Source: DASRDU01 sp046331565
GTDB lineage: Bacteria > Acidobacteriota > Blastocatellia > RBC074
Direction of reading: 5' to 3'
Length of the DNA stretch: 64,000 bases
NCBI GenBank assembly: GCA_046331565.1
Contig: JAXLQP010000001.1
Location: forward strand, 248,001-312,000
Part shown: piece after piece, positions 44,120 through 53,558 of the stretch
Layout of the letters: every line of letters begins with the position of its first letter
How positions within the stretch are numbered: the stretch's first letter is position 1
Notes under the pieces: model-generated
Told to the model about the DNA's origin: nothing
The model's database searches: none
What the model saw: only the letters and a program-made list of their open reading frames with translations
Made by a program: the position numbers and the translations under genes

Positions 44120-45292
44120 ATGAGCATGGCAGAAATTGATTTTTTCAAACTGGATTCATTGTTGTCTGACGAGGAAATAATGGTTCGCCAGTCGGTCAGG
44201 GAATTTGTTGACGAGCGCGTCAGACCGATCATTGCTGAATGTTTTGAGCAGGGCCGCTTTCCTGCTGAACTGATTCCCGAAATGGCGCGGCTCGGCCTGC
44301 TTGGCGCAAACCTGCCTGAAAAATATGGTTGCGCCGGAGTCAACAACGTCGCTTATGGTCTGATCACCCAGGAACTCGAAGCCGGTGACTCAGGCATTCG
44401 CAGCTTCGCCTCAGTGCAGGGCGCGCTCTGTATGTATCCGATCTATGCCTTCGGCAGCGAAGAGCAGCGGATGAAATACCTGCCCGGCATGGCTGCCGGT
44501 GAAATCATCGGTTGTTTCGGCCTGACCGAACCGAATTTCGGCTCAAACCCCTCAGGCATGAAAACCCGTGCAAAGCGCGTCAAAGACGGCTGGCTGCTCA
44601 ATGGCAGCAAAGCCTGGATTACCAACGGCACAGTGGCCGACATTGCCATCGTCTGGGCGAAGACGGACGAGGATGACAAAATTCGCGGCTTTATTGTCGA
44701 GAAGGAAACGAAGGGATTCAGCGCGCCTGAAGTGCATCACAAACTTTCATTGCGCGCGTCGGTGACTTCAGAACTGGTGCTGGAAGACTGCCTGATTCCC
44801 GAAGAAAACATCCTGCCCTCAAGCGGCGGTCTGAAAAGCCCGCTGATGTGCCTGACGCAGGCTCGTTACGGCATTGCGTGGGGCGCGATTGGCGCGGCGG
44901 TTGATTGTTATCGCTCTGCGGTCGAATATTCAAAACAGCGCGTGCAGTTTGATCGTCCCATCGGCGGCTTTCAGCTTACGCAGCGCAAGCTGGTCGAAAT
45001 GCTCACCGAAATCAGCAAGGCGCAACTGCTCTGTCTGAGACTGGGGCGGATGAAAGACGAAGGTTCGATGGATCCGATTCACGTTTCAATGGCCAAGATG
45101 AACAACGTTGCTATGGCGCTGGAATGCGCCCGCACCGCCCGCAGCATTCTTGGCGCAAACGGCGTCACCCTCGATTACGCGCCAATCAGGCATATGTGCA
45201 ACCTCGAATCGGTCTACACCTACGAAGGCACGAACGAAGTTCACCTGCTGGCCATCGGCAAACACATTACCGGGCTGGATGCGTTCGCGTAA
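44120..45292 (+). CDS. Acyl-CoA dehydrogenase, glutaryl-CoA dehydrogenase-like
   Basis: 390-residue flavoprotein that oxidises an acyl-CoA to the enoyl-CoA. Signatures: FGLTEPNFGSNP, WITNGTVADIAIVWAKT, RASVTSELVLEDCLIPEENIL and the C-terminal YEGTNEVH carrying the catalytic Glu. The FASVQGALCM segment and overall pattern fit the glutaryl-CoA dehydrogenase subgroup, in which decarboxylation can follow; the subgroup call is less certain than the family. An AAGGA box lies upstream. It stands alone. Confidence 0.93.
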   Translation: MSMAEIDFFKLDSLLSDEEIMVRQSVREFVDERVRPIIAECFEQGRFPAELIPEMARLGLLGANLPEKYGCAGVNNVAYGLITQELEAGDSGIRSFASVQGALCMYPIYAFGSEEQRMKYLPGMAAGEIIGCFGLTEPNFGSNPSGMKTRAKRVKDGWLLNGSKAWITNGTVADIAIVWAKTDEDDKIRGFIVEKETKGFSAPEVHHKLSLRASVTSELVLEDCLIPEENILPSSGGLKSPLMCLTQARYGIAWGAIGAAVDCYRSAVEYSKQRVQFDRPIGGFQLTQRKLVEMLTEISKAQLLCLRLGRMKDEGSMDPIHVSMAKMNNVAMALECARTARSILGANGVTLDYAPIRHMCNLESVYTYEGTNEVHLLAIGKHITGLDAFA

Positions 45293-45315
45293 TCCGATTG
45301 CGTAACGATCAACAG

Positions 45316-45408
45316 AGAAAACATTTCAACCGCAAAGAGACAAAGAACACAAAGGCATTTTCAATCAGCCTTTGTGTTCTTTGTCTCTTTGCGGTTGAAA
45401 TGTTTTCT
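45316..45408. repeat. Perfect palindrome between convergent genes
   Basis: 41-nt perfect arms (45316-45356 and 45368-45408) with an 11-nt loop; arms contain CGCAAAGAGACAAAGAACAC. It sits between the convergent acyl-CoA dehydrogenase and RND genes, a fit for a two-way terminator (A-rich on one side, T-rich on the other). Confidence 0.95.
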
Positions 45409-45434
45409 TATGTTCGCGGAAGAATTGCCATGAT

Positions 45435-48400
45435 TCAGCCCGCGACCATTTCACCATCGGGCAAGGCTGCTGTTTTCTCTTCGCGTTCCCACCGGATGAT
45501 TTTCAGGTCTTCGACAAAGATGGCGTAGAGCGCAGGCACGAGCAGCTTGGTGACGTAATTGGCCAGCAGCAGGCCGCCGATCTGCGCGTAACACAACGGC
45601 TCCCACAATGGCCCGCCGTTCAGGGCCAGCGGCACAAGGCCGAAAATCGTCGCGCCGACGGTGACGAAGACCGGACGCAGACGGGCGAGGCCTGCGTCAA
45701 GCAACGCCTCGCGCAATGGAGCGCCTGCTTCGCGTCGTTCCTCGACGAAATCGAACAGCACAATGACGTGTGACACGATCACCCCGATCAGACTCGCCAC
45801 GCCGAGGAAGGCCATGAATCCGAACGGCGCTTTCATCAGCGCGAGGCCGATAAGCGCGCCGACCAGGCCGAAGGGAATGGCTGAAAAGACCAGCAGCGGT
45901 TTGATCGCATTGCTGAACTGCATCACCAGCGCCAGATAAATCGCCAGCACTGACACGGCCATCACGATGCCGAGCGCCTTGAAGCCTTTCTTTCGCTCTT
46001 CCTCTTCGCCGCCGATCTCGAGTTTGTAACCCGGCGGCAGCGAGGCCGCAATTTCGCTGAGCTTTTCGCGCGCTTCATTCATCACCTGTGACGGCAGCAC
46101 GCCGGGAATTGGCGCGCAGCCAACAGTGATCGTGCGAAACTGATTGCGCCGACGAATTTTTTCAGTCGTCATGCGATAGCTGATCTGTGAAACCTGTTCG
46201 AGCGGAACCTTGCCTGTCCCCTGAAGCGAATACACATAGAGGCTCTGAATGTCCGAGAGCTGCGCGCGCTCTTCGGGGCGCAGGCGCACGACGACGGGAA
46301 TCTGTTTGTCTCCTTCGCGCAGTGTTGTCACCGGCAGGCCGCTGACGCCCGTCGCTGACGAAGCCGCCACATCGAGATTTGAAATGCCTGTCAGATTGGC
46401 GCGATCAGCATCAACTTCAAGATTGACGACAAAGTTTTCATCGCCCCAGTCATCACGAATGCGATCAGCGGCGGGAATCTGACGCAGGACGGCTTTGACC
46501 ATTTCGGCCTGTTCGCGCAGCGTCTGCGCGTTTTCGCCCGACAATCGAATCTGCACGGGCAGGCCGATGGGTTTGGTGGTTTCAAGCTGCCGCACATCAA
46601 TGCGCGCGCCGGGAACCTGCGCCGACAGTGCCTGCTGTAACGGAGCCGCCAGCGCCGCCGTGTCACGCTTGTCTTTGACCTGAATGATGATCTGCGCGTA
46701 ATTGAGCTGCTGCTGTTCGGGCGCAACTGAAAACCAGAAGCGCGGGCCGCCGCCGCCCGTGAATGTCGTCAGCGATTGCAGCACTTCACGCGGTCGCCCA
46801 TCTTTGCCGGGATGTTCACGACCAAATTGCGCGGCGGTTTCGCGGATCACTTCTTCAGCGCGCTGCGACGCTGCGCCCGTAGCCGACAGCGGCGAATCTT
46901 CGGGCAGGTAAAGATCAATGTAGGAAAGATAAGCGCGATCTTTCGGAAAGAATTCGCGTTTGAGCGTCGTCAGCAGCAGCAGGCCCGCCGCCAGAAAAGC
47001 GAGCGACGCGCCGAGCACCAGCCAGCGGCGATTGAGCGCCCACACTCCGACGCGATAATACAGGCCCGTAAAACCGCGCTCGCGCATCTGCGCCAGTGTC
47101 GGCTCAGGTTTTTTCGATGGCCGCAGCAGGTAAAAACCGAGCAGCGGAATGAAACTCATCGAAACAATCCGCGACGCAATGAGCGAACAGGTCAGCACTA
47201 CCGGAATCGCATAGATGAACTGCCCGACCGTGCCTTCAACCAGCAGCAGCGGCAGATAGGCGACGATGTTGGTGATGGTGGCATACAGAATGGCGCGGCC
47301 AAGTTTCGTCGGCCCCAGCCACGCGGCGATGCGCGGCGGTTTGCCTTCAGCCAGTTCACGCTTGATTGCATCACCGGCCACCACCGGGTCATCAACCAGC
47401 AGACCGAGCGCGATAATCAGCGAAGCGATGGACACCTGCTGAAGGTCGAGATTGAAAAGCTTCATCATCCCGAATGTCATCGCCAGCGTCAGCGGAATCG
47501 AAAGCGCCATCAGCAAAGCCGAACGCCATTCACGAAAGCCGACCAGCGCCACCAGCACGACCAGAATGATGGCTTCATACAGGCTGCGCAGAAAGAGGCT
47601 CAGGTTTTCAGCCACCTGCAACGGCTGATCTGAAGTGCGCGCCAGAATCAGGTCTTCGGGCAGTCGCTGTTTCAGCGAGGCCAGCGTTTCATCAATCGCG
47701 TGTCCGAAATCAGCGATCTGTTGTTGCGGGCGCATCAGCACGGCCAGTGTAATCGCTCGCGTGCGCTGCCACTGACCGTTCGCGTCGCGCCAGGTGTAAT
47801 GATTCAGAAAGCGCGGCGGGTTTTCATACCCGCGACTGATTTCCGCCGCGTCGCGCAAATAGACCGGCGACCCGCCCGCTGTTGTCGCAATCAGCACATC
47901 ACCGATTTCCTTCTCGCTTTTGAATGCGCCCGAAGGATCAATCGTCAGATTCTTGTTGTTGATTTCAAGCACGCCGCCGGGCAGCGTCGTGTTGCGCGCG
48001 CCGAGCAGTTGCGGGATGCGGCCCGGTTGCAGGCCGTAAGAAGCCAGTCGTTCCTGCGAATAATCCAGAAAGACAGTCTCTTTCAGCACGCCGCTGCGCG
48101 TGACTCTGGAAACCTGCGGAATGGTTTGCAGCGTGCGCGCAATCAGGTCGGTGTAATCATCAAGCTCACGATATGAATATTTATCGCCCGCAATGGCGGC
48201 AAGTTTCGGCTGAGTTTTTTCAGGTTCACGAATGACGACCGGCGGCCAGACATCGGGCTGAAAACCGGTGACCTGCAACTTTTCACGGACGAATTTTTGC
48301 AGGTGTTCGAGTACTTCGTCGTCATCGTGTTCACCGCTCAGGTCAACTCCGATGAATCCCGGCCCGCTCAACGGGCGCGGGTCATCTGACATTTTCAGCT

Positions 48401-49061
48401 CATTGACATACCCAAGCAGCATTTCGCGTGCGCGTTCGATGCGCTGCGCGCCGAGCGTGAGCGGCATGCCGATGATCAGTGTTGCCCGTTCCTGATCCGC
48501 GACCGATGGTGATTGTGAACGGGTCTGAATGATGGCCTGCTCGATGTCGCGCGCCCGCGCTGACAATTCGACTTCGCCGAGTCGCGGGCTGGCGACGGTC
48601 AGCATCAATGCCGCCGTTTCGCCAAAATCCTTGGAGAACTGCACCGGCCCTGCGCCTTCGGGCAAATCCCTGATGTTGTCCAGGCGCAGACGAATGTCGT
48701 CAAACTCTCTGGCCGTGTCGCGTGTGTTTTCATTGAGCGTCACGTAAACGACCGCAACGCTGGTGCGCGAAACCGATTCAATCTTTTCGACTCTGGCGTT
48801 CTGCGCAATCTTCTCTTCGATTTTGCGGGTGACCAGTTGCTCAATGCGTTCGGCGCTCGAACCAGGCCAGGGGCAGATCGTGACCGCATAGCGTTGCGCA
48901 TATTCCGGGTCTTTGCGCTTCGGCATCATGAAATAGCCATACACACCCCAGAGCATTGTCATGCCAAGCAGCACCCACGCGATCTGACGCTTTTCGGTAA
49001 AGAACCGCGCCACGGTTTTCTGATCAGGCGTTATTTCAGATTCGTTTTTGAAATGAGCCAT
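45435..49061 (-). CDS. RND-family efflux pump inner-membrane subunit
   Basis: 1,208 residues, longer than the usual 1,030-1,060. Topology is the RND pattern: one N-terminal helix, a large periplasmic loop, a block of helices, a second loop and a final block. The proton-relay region in helix 4 reads LGLLVDDPVVAGDAIKREL, with the paired Asp intact. Most like drug/metal exporters of the AcrB/CusA group; the substrate is unknown. It is third in an order tolC-adaptor-pump, but separated from the adaptor gene by 410 nt carrying two large palindromes. Confidence 0.95.
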   Translation of the reverse strand: MAHFKNESEITPDQKTVARFFTEKRQIAWVLLGMTMLWGVYGYFMMPKRKDPEYAQRYAVTICPWPGSSAERIEQLVTRKIEEKIAQNARVEKIESVSRTSVAVVYVTLNENTRDTAREFDDIRLRLDNIRDLPEGAGPVQFSKDFGETAALMLTVASPRLGEVELSARARDIEQAIIQTRSQSPSVADQERATLIIGMPLTLGAQRIERAREMLLGYVNELKMSDDPRPLSGPGFIGVDLSGEHDDDEVLEHLQKFVREKLQVTGFQPDVWPPVVIREPEKTQPKLAAIAGDKYSYRELDDYTDLIARTLQTIPQVSRVTRSGVLKETVFLDYSQERLASYGLQPGRIPQLLGARNTTLPGGVLEINNKNLTIDPSGAFKSEKEIGDVLIATTAGGSPVYLRDAAEISRGYENPPRFLNHYTWRDANGQWQRTRAITLAVLMRPQQQIADFGHAIDETLASLKQRLPEDLILARTSDQPLQVAENLSLFLRSLYEAIILVVLVALVGFREWRSALLMALSIPLTLAMTFGMMKLFNLDLQQVSIASLIIALGLLVDDPVVAGDAIKRELAEGKPPRIAAWLGPTKLGRAILYATITNIVAYLPLLLVEGTVGQFIYAIPVVLTCSLIASRIVSMSFIPLLGFYLLRPSKKPEPTLAQMRERGFTGLYYRVGVWALNRRWLVLGASLAFLAAGLLLLTTLKREFFPKDRAYLSYIDLYLPEDSPLSATGAASQRAEEVIRETAAQFGREHPGKDGRPREVLQSLTTFTGGGGPRFWFSVAPEQQQLNYAQIIIQVKDKRDTAALAAPLQQALSAQVPGARIDVRQLETTKPIGLPVQIRLSGENAQTLREQAEMVKAVLRQIPAADRIRDDWGDENFVVNLEVDADRANLTGISNLDVAASSATGVSGLPVTTLREGDKQIPVVVRLRPEERAQLSDIQSLYVYSLQGTGKVPLEQVSQISYRMTTEKIRRRNQFRTITVGCAPIPGVLPSQVMNEAREKLSEIAASLPPGYKLEIGGEEEERKKGFKALGIVMAVSVLAIYLALVMQFSNAIKPLLVFSAIPFGLVGALIGLALMKAPFGFMAFLGVASLIGVIVSHVIVLFDFVEERREAGAPLREALLDAGLARLRPVFVTVGATIFGLVPLALNGGPLWEPLCYAQIGGLLLANYVTKLLVPALYAIFVEDLKIIRWEREEKTAALPDGEMVAG

Positions 49062-49105
49062 AGTGATTTTTCAATTCAGACAATCATCTCGCCTGTCCTG
49101 ATCCC

Positions 49106-49297
49106 TGGCCGCGCAGCGGCATTTGATTTTAGCCGTGTACTTCAGTGCACGGGATGAATGAAAGCAGAGCGTTCAGTCGCGTCAGCGACGGTTGATCACG
49201 CCGATCATTCAATCGTCGCTGACGCGACTGAATTTCATCCGGCGATGATTCCGTGCACTGAAGTACACGGCTAAAATCAAATGCCGCTGCGCGGCCA
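49106..49297. repeat. 192-nt nested palindrome inside the efflux operon
   Basis: The outermost arms of 47 nt (49106-49152 and 49251-49297) are perfectly complementary. A second, inner pair of 19 nt (49172-49190 with 49214-49232, TTCAGTCGCGTCAGCGACG type) is also perfect. It lies in the gap 49062-49471 between the adaptor and pump genes, both on the minus strand. Confidence 0.95.
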
Positions 49298-49349
49298 GAT
49301 GATGAGTATTCGTTGCCTTCTTTAACGACCTGAATCAGGCCGTGAAAAA

Positions 49350-49431
49350 TTCACCGCAGAGGACACAGGGGAACACAGAGGAAACCATATTTTATGCACC
49401 CTCTGTGTCCCTCTGTGTCCTCTGCGGTGAA
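49350..49431. repeat. Family B palindrome, copy 2
   Basis: 32-nt arms (49350-49381 and 49400-49431) pair at 30 positions with the sequence CACCGCAGAGGACACAGGG. Flanks TGAATCAGGCCGTGAA and CGTTGCCTGTCTCAATT match copy 1. It lies directly downstream of the adaptor gene. Confidence 0.9.
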
Positions 49432-49471
49432 CTCGTGTTCCATCGTTGCCTGTCTCAATTCTGATCATCAG

Positions 49472-50692
49472 CTATGAAATGATCCGCACCTGTTCGCCGT
49501 CCTGAACGATTGTGGCTCCGGTGACGATGATTCGTTCGCTGACGTTCAGACCTTCGATCACCGTAATCGTGTTGCCATAAGTTGCGCCGAGTGTGACGCG
49601 GCGCTTGCGGGCCGTCGTTTTTCCATCCCGCTCTTCGATGACGAAGACGGCGTAACCGTTCGGGTCATCCTTCGGTTTGACGACCGCAGTCAGCGGGATG
49701 ACGGGTTTCTGTTCGGCTTCGGATTTTGTGCCGGGTAATTGCAGGGTGGCGACCATTCCGATTCTGAGCTGAGTGGGCGGATTCGGAATCGTCAGCTCGA
49801 TTTCAAAGACGCGGCTCTTTGCATCAGCCGAAGCCGAGATGCGCGTCATCCAGCCGCGAAATTCCACGCCAGGCAATGCTTCGGTGGTCAGGCTGATCTG
49901 CTGGCCGACTTTCAAATCCTTCACTTTGATGTCAGGAACTCCGAACACTGCCTTGACTGACGAGGCGTCAACGATGGTGAAGGCCGGTGTGCCAGGCGTG
50001 ATAAGCATTCCCACTTCGGCATTGCGCCTGAGCAGAAAGCAGCTCATCGGCGCGACAATGGCTGAATCCTGCCGGGTGAGTTTTGCGTCTGAAACACTGA
50101 CCTGCGCGGCTCTGATGCGGGCCTGAATGACTTCGGTCTGAGCGCGCGCGGTCTCGACTCTGGCCTGCGCTGTTTCATAGCGCGCTTTGCTCGCGTCAAA
50201 TTCAGGACGCGTGAGGCTGCGGCTTTCAAGCAGGATCTGTGCGCGGTCAAAGTCGGCTCTGGCCTGGCGCAAACCGGCTTCGGCTTCGGCAAGCTGTGAA
50301 CTCGCCGTCTGCAATCCGGCGCGGGCTTCGCTGAGTTGCGCCTCGCTCTGACTGACACGGTTATCGTAATCGGCTTCGCGCAGTCGGCCCAGCACCACGC
50401 CTTTCGGAACCCAGTCGCCTTCCTGCACATCGCGCATCTGACCGTTCACGCCGCGCACGCGATATAACTCGCGCAGATAACCGCCGCTTCGGAATGAAAG
50501 CTCGACCTGGGCTGATGGTTTGATGATTGCTGAATAGCGCGCGCCGCTGCTGAGGTCATCAGTTGATGACCACTGCACGCGCTCGACTTTGACGGGCGTC
50601 AGCGGCTTCTGATAGGCCTGCGCGCCGTTGCAGCCGATGGTGATGACGGCGCAGATCAGCAATCCGATGGTGAAGCATTTGTTCCCCGACAT
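49472..50692 (-). CDS. Efflux RND periplasmic adaptor (HlyD/MexA type)
   Basis: 406 residues from MSGNKCFTIGLL; the frame is open for 96 codons further but that overlaps tolC. A lipoprotein-like leader ends ICAVITIGCNGAQAY. A lipoyl/barrel-sandwich half domain is split by a long coiled-coil hairpin (about 120-210, rich in Glu/Ala/Arg), followed by a beta-barrel (IVDASSVKAVFGVPDIKVKDL) and a membrane-proximal domain (GLNVSERIIVTGATIV). It links the TolC-like channel to the RND pump. It starts 4 nt after the tolC stop, so translation is probably coupled. Confidence 0.93.
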   Translation of the reverse strand: MSGNKCFTIGLLICAVITIGCNGAQAYQKPLTPVKVERVQWSSTDDLSSGARYSAIIKPSAQVELSFRSGGYLRELYRVRGVNGQMRDVQEGDWVPKGVVLGRLREADYDNRVSQSEAQLSEARAGLQTASSQLAEAEAGLRQARADFDRAQILLESRSLTRPEFDASKARYETAQARVETARAQTEVIQARIRAAQVSVSDAKLTRQDSAIVAPMSCFLLRRNAEVGMLITPGTPAFTIVDASSVKAVFGVPDIKVKDLKVGQQISLTTEALPGVEFRGWMTRISASADAKSRVFEIELTIPNPPTQLRIGMVATLQLPGTKSEAEQKPVIPLTAVVKPKDDPNGYAVFVIEERDGKTTARKRRVTLGATYGNTITVIEGLNVSERIIVTGATIVQDGEQVRIIS

Positions 50693-50696
50693 GGTT

Positions 50697-52025
50697 TCAG
50701 TTTTCTCCGACTGCTTTTTCAAAATCGGCTCGCGCCGTCCAGTAATTGAGCAGCGCCTGCTGATACTGATGATTCGTTTCAGCGACGGCGGCCTGAACCT
50801 GAAGCACGTCCCTGTAAAGCGCGGCTTCGTATTTGTATTTGTTTTTGACGACGCGCAGCTTTTCAGTGGCAGACTGTTGAGAAAGTCGAATGATTTTGAG
50901 CAGCGCTCTGGCTTCCTCAAGTTTGCGAAACTGCGCGTTGACTTCGACGAGGACGCGATTTTCGACCTCCTGCACGGCATTGCGAGCCTGCGTGATGGTT
51001 CGTGTCTTTTCGGACAGCTCGTGTTTTTTGCGGCCCCAGTCGAACGGCTCCCATTTCATCAGCAACCCGACGGCGGCCACGTTTTTCGGCAATACTTCAG
51101 CGCCGAACGGCGAACCATAAACAAAGTTCAGACTGACTTCGGGCCATCTTTCCGATTGTTTGATGCGATGATCGTATTCGGCCTGCCTGAGTTTCAGGCG
51201 GGCCTCAATCACTTCGGCTCTTTGTTGCAGGGCGCGTGACTGCGCGGCGGGCAGATCAATTTCAGTGAAGGCTGATTCAGTGACCGGGCTGAGACTGAAT
51301 TCAGTGCGCAGATCACGACCGAGCAACTGATTGAGTTGTTCGCGCTGCGATTCAAGCGCGTGACGCAGCGTCAGGGCTTCATATTCCTCGCGGGCCAGGC
51401 GCGCTTTGACTTCCAGACTTTCTGATTCCAGCGCGACCTGCTGCACGACGTATTCGCCAACCACGCGGTCGAGTTCACGATAGAGCGCGATGGTTTCTTC
51501 AGCGGCGGCGAGCGCGCTCTGTTTTTGCAGCAGGCCGTAACAGAGCCGCTTTGTCTGATTGATCACGGCCTGGCGTTGCGCGTTCAAGCGACTCTCAGCC
51601 AGTTCGCGGCGCGATTCCTGCAAACGAATACCGAGATTGATGCGGGGAAGCTGAGAGAGCGGTTGCGAAGCGCGACCGAAAACCAGCGTCGCGGGCTGGC
51701 GGCCCCGGCTGATTTCAGTGTCGCGTGACGGGATCGGGCCGAGATTCGGATAGGCGCCCAGCACGCCGCGCCGGAACTCGAAATCGAGCGGCGAAAGCAA
51801 CTGCGCCTGAAACACCGTCAGATCAAACTCAGGCAGGCGGCGTGTTCTGGCGGCGGCAAGCTGATCGGCGGCTTTCCCGACTTCGAGTTCTTCATTGAGC
51901 AGCAGCCGATTGTGTTTGAGCGCCAGCGCAACCGCCTGCTCAATCGTCAGCGTTTCAACCGTCTGCTGCGCCATCACAACAGCGGGCAGACACACCAGTA
52001 CCAGAAGAACCGCGATTCGGTTCAT
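50697..52025 (-). CDS. TolC-family outer-membrane efflux protein
   Basis: 442 residues from MNRIAVLLVLVCLP (GGAG box; signal peptide ending VVMAQQ). Two halves of long alpha-helical hairpins with the repeated pattern EQAVALALKHNRLL and QQRAEVIEARLKLRQAEYD, typical of outer-membrane efflux proteins. First gene of the tripartite pump unit. Confidence 0.93.
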   Translation of the reverse strand: MNRIAVLLVLVCLPAVVMAQQTVETLTIEQAVALALKHNRLLLNEELEVGKAADQLAAARTRRLPEFDLTVFQAQLLSPLDFEFRRGVLGAYPNLGPIPSRDTEISRGRQPATLVFGRASQPLSQLPRINLGIRLQESRRELAESRLNAQRQAVINQTKRLCYGLLQKQSALAAAEETIALYRELDRVVGEYVVQQVALESESLEVKARLAREEYEALTLRHALESQREQLNQLLGRDLRTEFSLSPVTESAFTEIDLPAAQSRALQQRAEVIEARLKLRQAEYDHRIKQSERWPEVSLNFVYGSPFGAEVLPKNVAAVGLLMKWEPFDWGRKKHELSEKTRTITQARNAVQEVENRVLVEVNAQFRKLEEARALLKIIRLSQQSATEKLRVVKNKYKYEAALYRDVLQVQAAVAETNHQYQQALLNYWTARADFEKAVGEN

Positions 52026-52059
52026 AACAAATCTCCGTAAAGACAACAGGCAATTGAAA

Positions 52060-52193
52060 CCACGAAAAAACGAGGAACACGAAGCGAAGGAGAAGAGGAG
52101 AAAGGGAGAAAAGGAGATGTACAGAGCTTCGTTGTTCATCTTCTTTGCTTTCCCTTTTCACATCTTCTTCGTGTTCTTCGTGCTCTTCGTGGT
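52060..52193. repeat. Imperfect purine/pyrimidine palindrome upstream of tolC
   Basis: A purine-rich arm (ACCACGAAAAAACGAGGAACACGAAG onward in short blocks) is followed by a pyrimidine-rich arm ending CTTCGTGCTCTTCGTGGT. Pairing is good at the ends and loose inside. It lies between the patatin gene end and tolC start on the minus strand. Confidence 0.6.
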
Positions 52194-52224
52194 GAACATC
52201 TCTTCCTGACTTCAGAGTTGCAGA

Positions 52225-53121
52225 TTATCCGAAGGCGCGCATTGAACGGTTGAAGCTTCTGACGGCGTTCAGAATCGCTTCGCCGCTGTGCTCAACGGCT
52301 TCGCGTCCGGCCTGGAGCAGATAGGGGATTTCATGCACATCGCGCAGGCTGATCGTGTGATCGAAGCTGATGCTGACGATGATGATCTCGTGATGATGAT
52401 TTTCAATCGCTGACATCATCTGGCTGCGTACCAGCGAACGCTGCGATGAGTCAATGTAGCGCGTCAGGCAGTCGAGAAAACCGCCCGGCTCTTCGGTGAC
52501 CCGTTCCTGAAAATCGAGCGCAATGATCACATCCATGCTTCGTTTGACTGCTTCCATCACCGGCACCGGCGAACTGTAAACTCCGTCACCCAGCCAGCGC
52601 CCGTCAATTTTGAGAGGCGGAAAGGCAGGAAAGAATGCGCCCGAAGCATAAACCGCATCGGCCACCAGCCCTTTGCTCAGCACCACGCCTTCGCCGGTGT
52701 CAATGTCGGTGGCCTGCAGCAGCGTGCGCGGGCGCAAATCTTCAAGCCGCATCTCGCCGTAAAGTCGCCTGAAGGCCTGACGCAGCAGTGTCGGATTGAG
52801 AATGCCTGAGGTTTTGTTGAAGCGATAAACCCAGGGCCAGCCAATGCCCAGCACTGAACGATAATCCTTGGTCGTGAAAAGTTTTCGATCCAGCAGATCA
52901 GTGACGATTTGCGGGCACTCAGCGATTTTGCAGCCTGAACCAATCGCTGCGCACAGAACGCTGCCGCCGCTGCACCCGACCAGCAGATCAACGACGATGT
53001 CGTGGCGATCCAGAAATTCAAAAAGCGCGATGCCCGCCGTCGGTTTGATGCCGCCGCTGCCAATCACGACGGCCACGCGCGGGCGATCATCGCTGTTCTG
53101 ATAAGCCGCTGAACTCGACAT
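52225..53121 (-). CDS. Patatin-like phospholipase
   Basis: 298 residues. Oxyanion loop GSGGIK (about residues 22-27), nucleophile elbow GCSGG, and the Asp of the dyad in LGDGVYSSPVPV. No signal peptide, so probably cytoplasmic or membrane-peripheral. Family members hydrolyse phospholipids or lipid esters. GAAGG lies upstream, and the gene begins only 5 nt after the STAS gene, which suggests joint control. Confidence 0.92.
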   Translation of the reverse strand: MSSSAAYQNSDDRPRVAVVIGSGGIKPTAGIALFEFLDRHDIVVDLLVGCSGGSVLCAAIGSGCKIAECPQIVTDLLDRKLFTTKDYRSVLGIGWPWVYRFNKTSGILNPTLLRQAFRRLYGEMRLEDLRPRTLLQATDIDTGEGVVLSKGLVADAVYASGAFFPAFPPLKIDGRWLGDGVYSSPVPVMEAVKRSMDVIIALDFQERVTEEPGGFLDCLTRYIDSSQRSLVRSQMMSAIENHHHEIIIVSISFDHTISLRDVHEIPYLLQAGREAVEHSGEAILNAVRSFNRSMRAFG

Positions 53122-53126
53122 AAGCT

Positions 53127-53498
53127 TTACCTTCTGATCGGACAGGCGGGCAGCATGCCGGTGTTGCCGACACCGGCGAAGGCTTCATCCGGCGTATTGC
53201 TGATGCGCAGAATCATGGCAAAGCCGGTCGCGTCAAAGCTGCGCCGCACGTCTTCGCTGAGCGAATGCAGCACAAGCTTGCCGTGCCGGTTGGACAGCTC
53301 TCTTGAAAATCGCATGATTACGCGCAGCCCGTGACTTGAAACAAAAGTGACCTGGCTGAAATCCATCACCATCTGCGATTCGCCTGCCGCGATCAGACTG
53401 CTCAGTTCGCGTTCGAGCTGAGCCGCTTCGCTGAAATCAATGCGGCCCTGCAGGCCAAGTTGCAGAATGCCCTGTTTTCTTGTGCTGGTGATTTCCAT
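53127..53498 (-). CDS. STAS-domain anti-sigma factor antagonist
   Basis: 123 residues of the SpoIIAA/RsbV type. The conserved loop reads MVMDFSQVTFVSSHGLRVI; Ser55 aligns with the residue phosphorylated by anti-sigma kinases. The last 20 residues extend beyond the domain with no recognised motif. No partner kinase (RsbW type) or phosphatase is adjacent; the neighbour is the patatin-like gene. Confidence 0.9.
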   Translation of the reverse strand: MEITSTRKQGILQLGLQGRIDFSEAAQLERELSSLIAAGESQMVMDFSQVTFVSSHGLRVIMRFSRELSNRHGKLVLHSLSEDVRRSFDATGFAMILRISNTPDEAFAGVGNTGMLPACPIRR

Positions 53499-53558
53499 GA
53501 TGTCACTCGACTTTCGTGCAGCCGGACATCCCGCCCGGCACGTCCGGCTGCGGCCTGC

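Noticed and set aside
46776..47633. A 285-codon plus-strand frame opposite the RND pump gene
   Set aside because: Antisense shadow, His/Arg/Gln-rich, no domain.
50693..50980. N-terminal extension of the efflux adaptor by 96 codons
   Set aside because: It would overlap the C-terminal coding part of tolC in another frame, and the lipoprotein-like leader begins at 50692.
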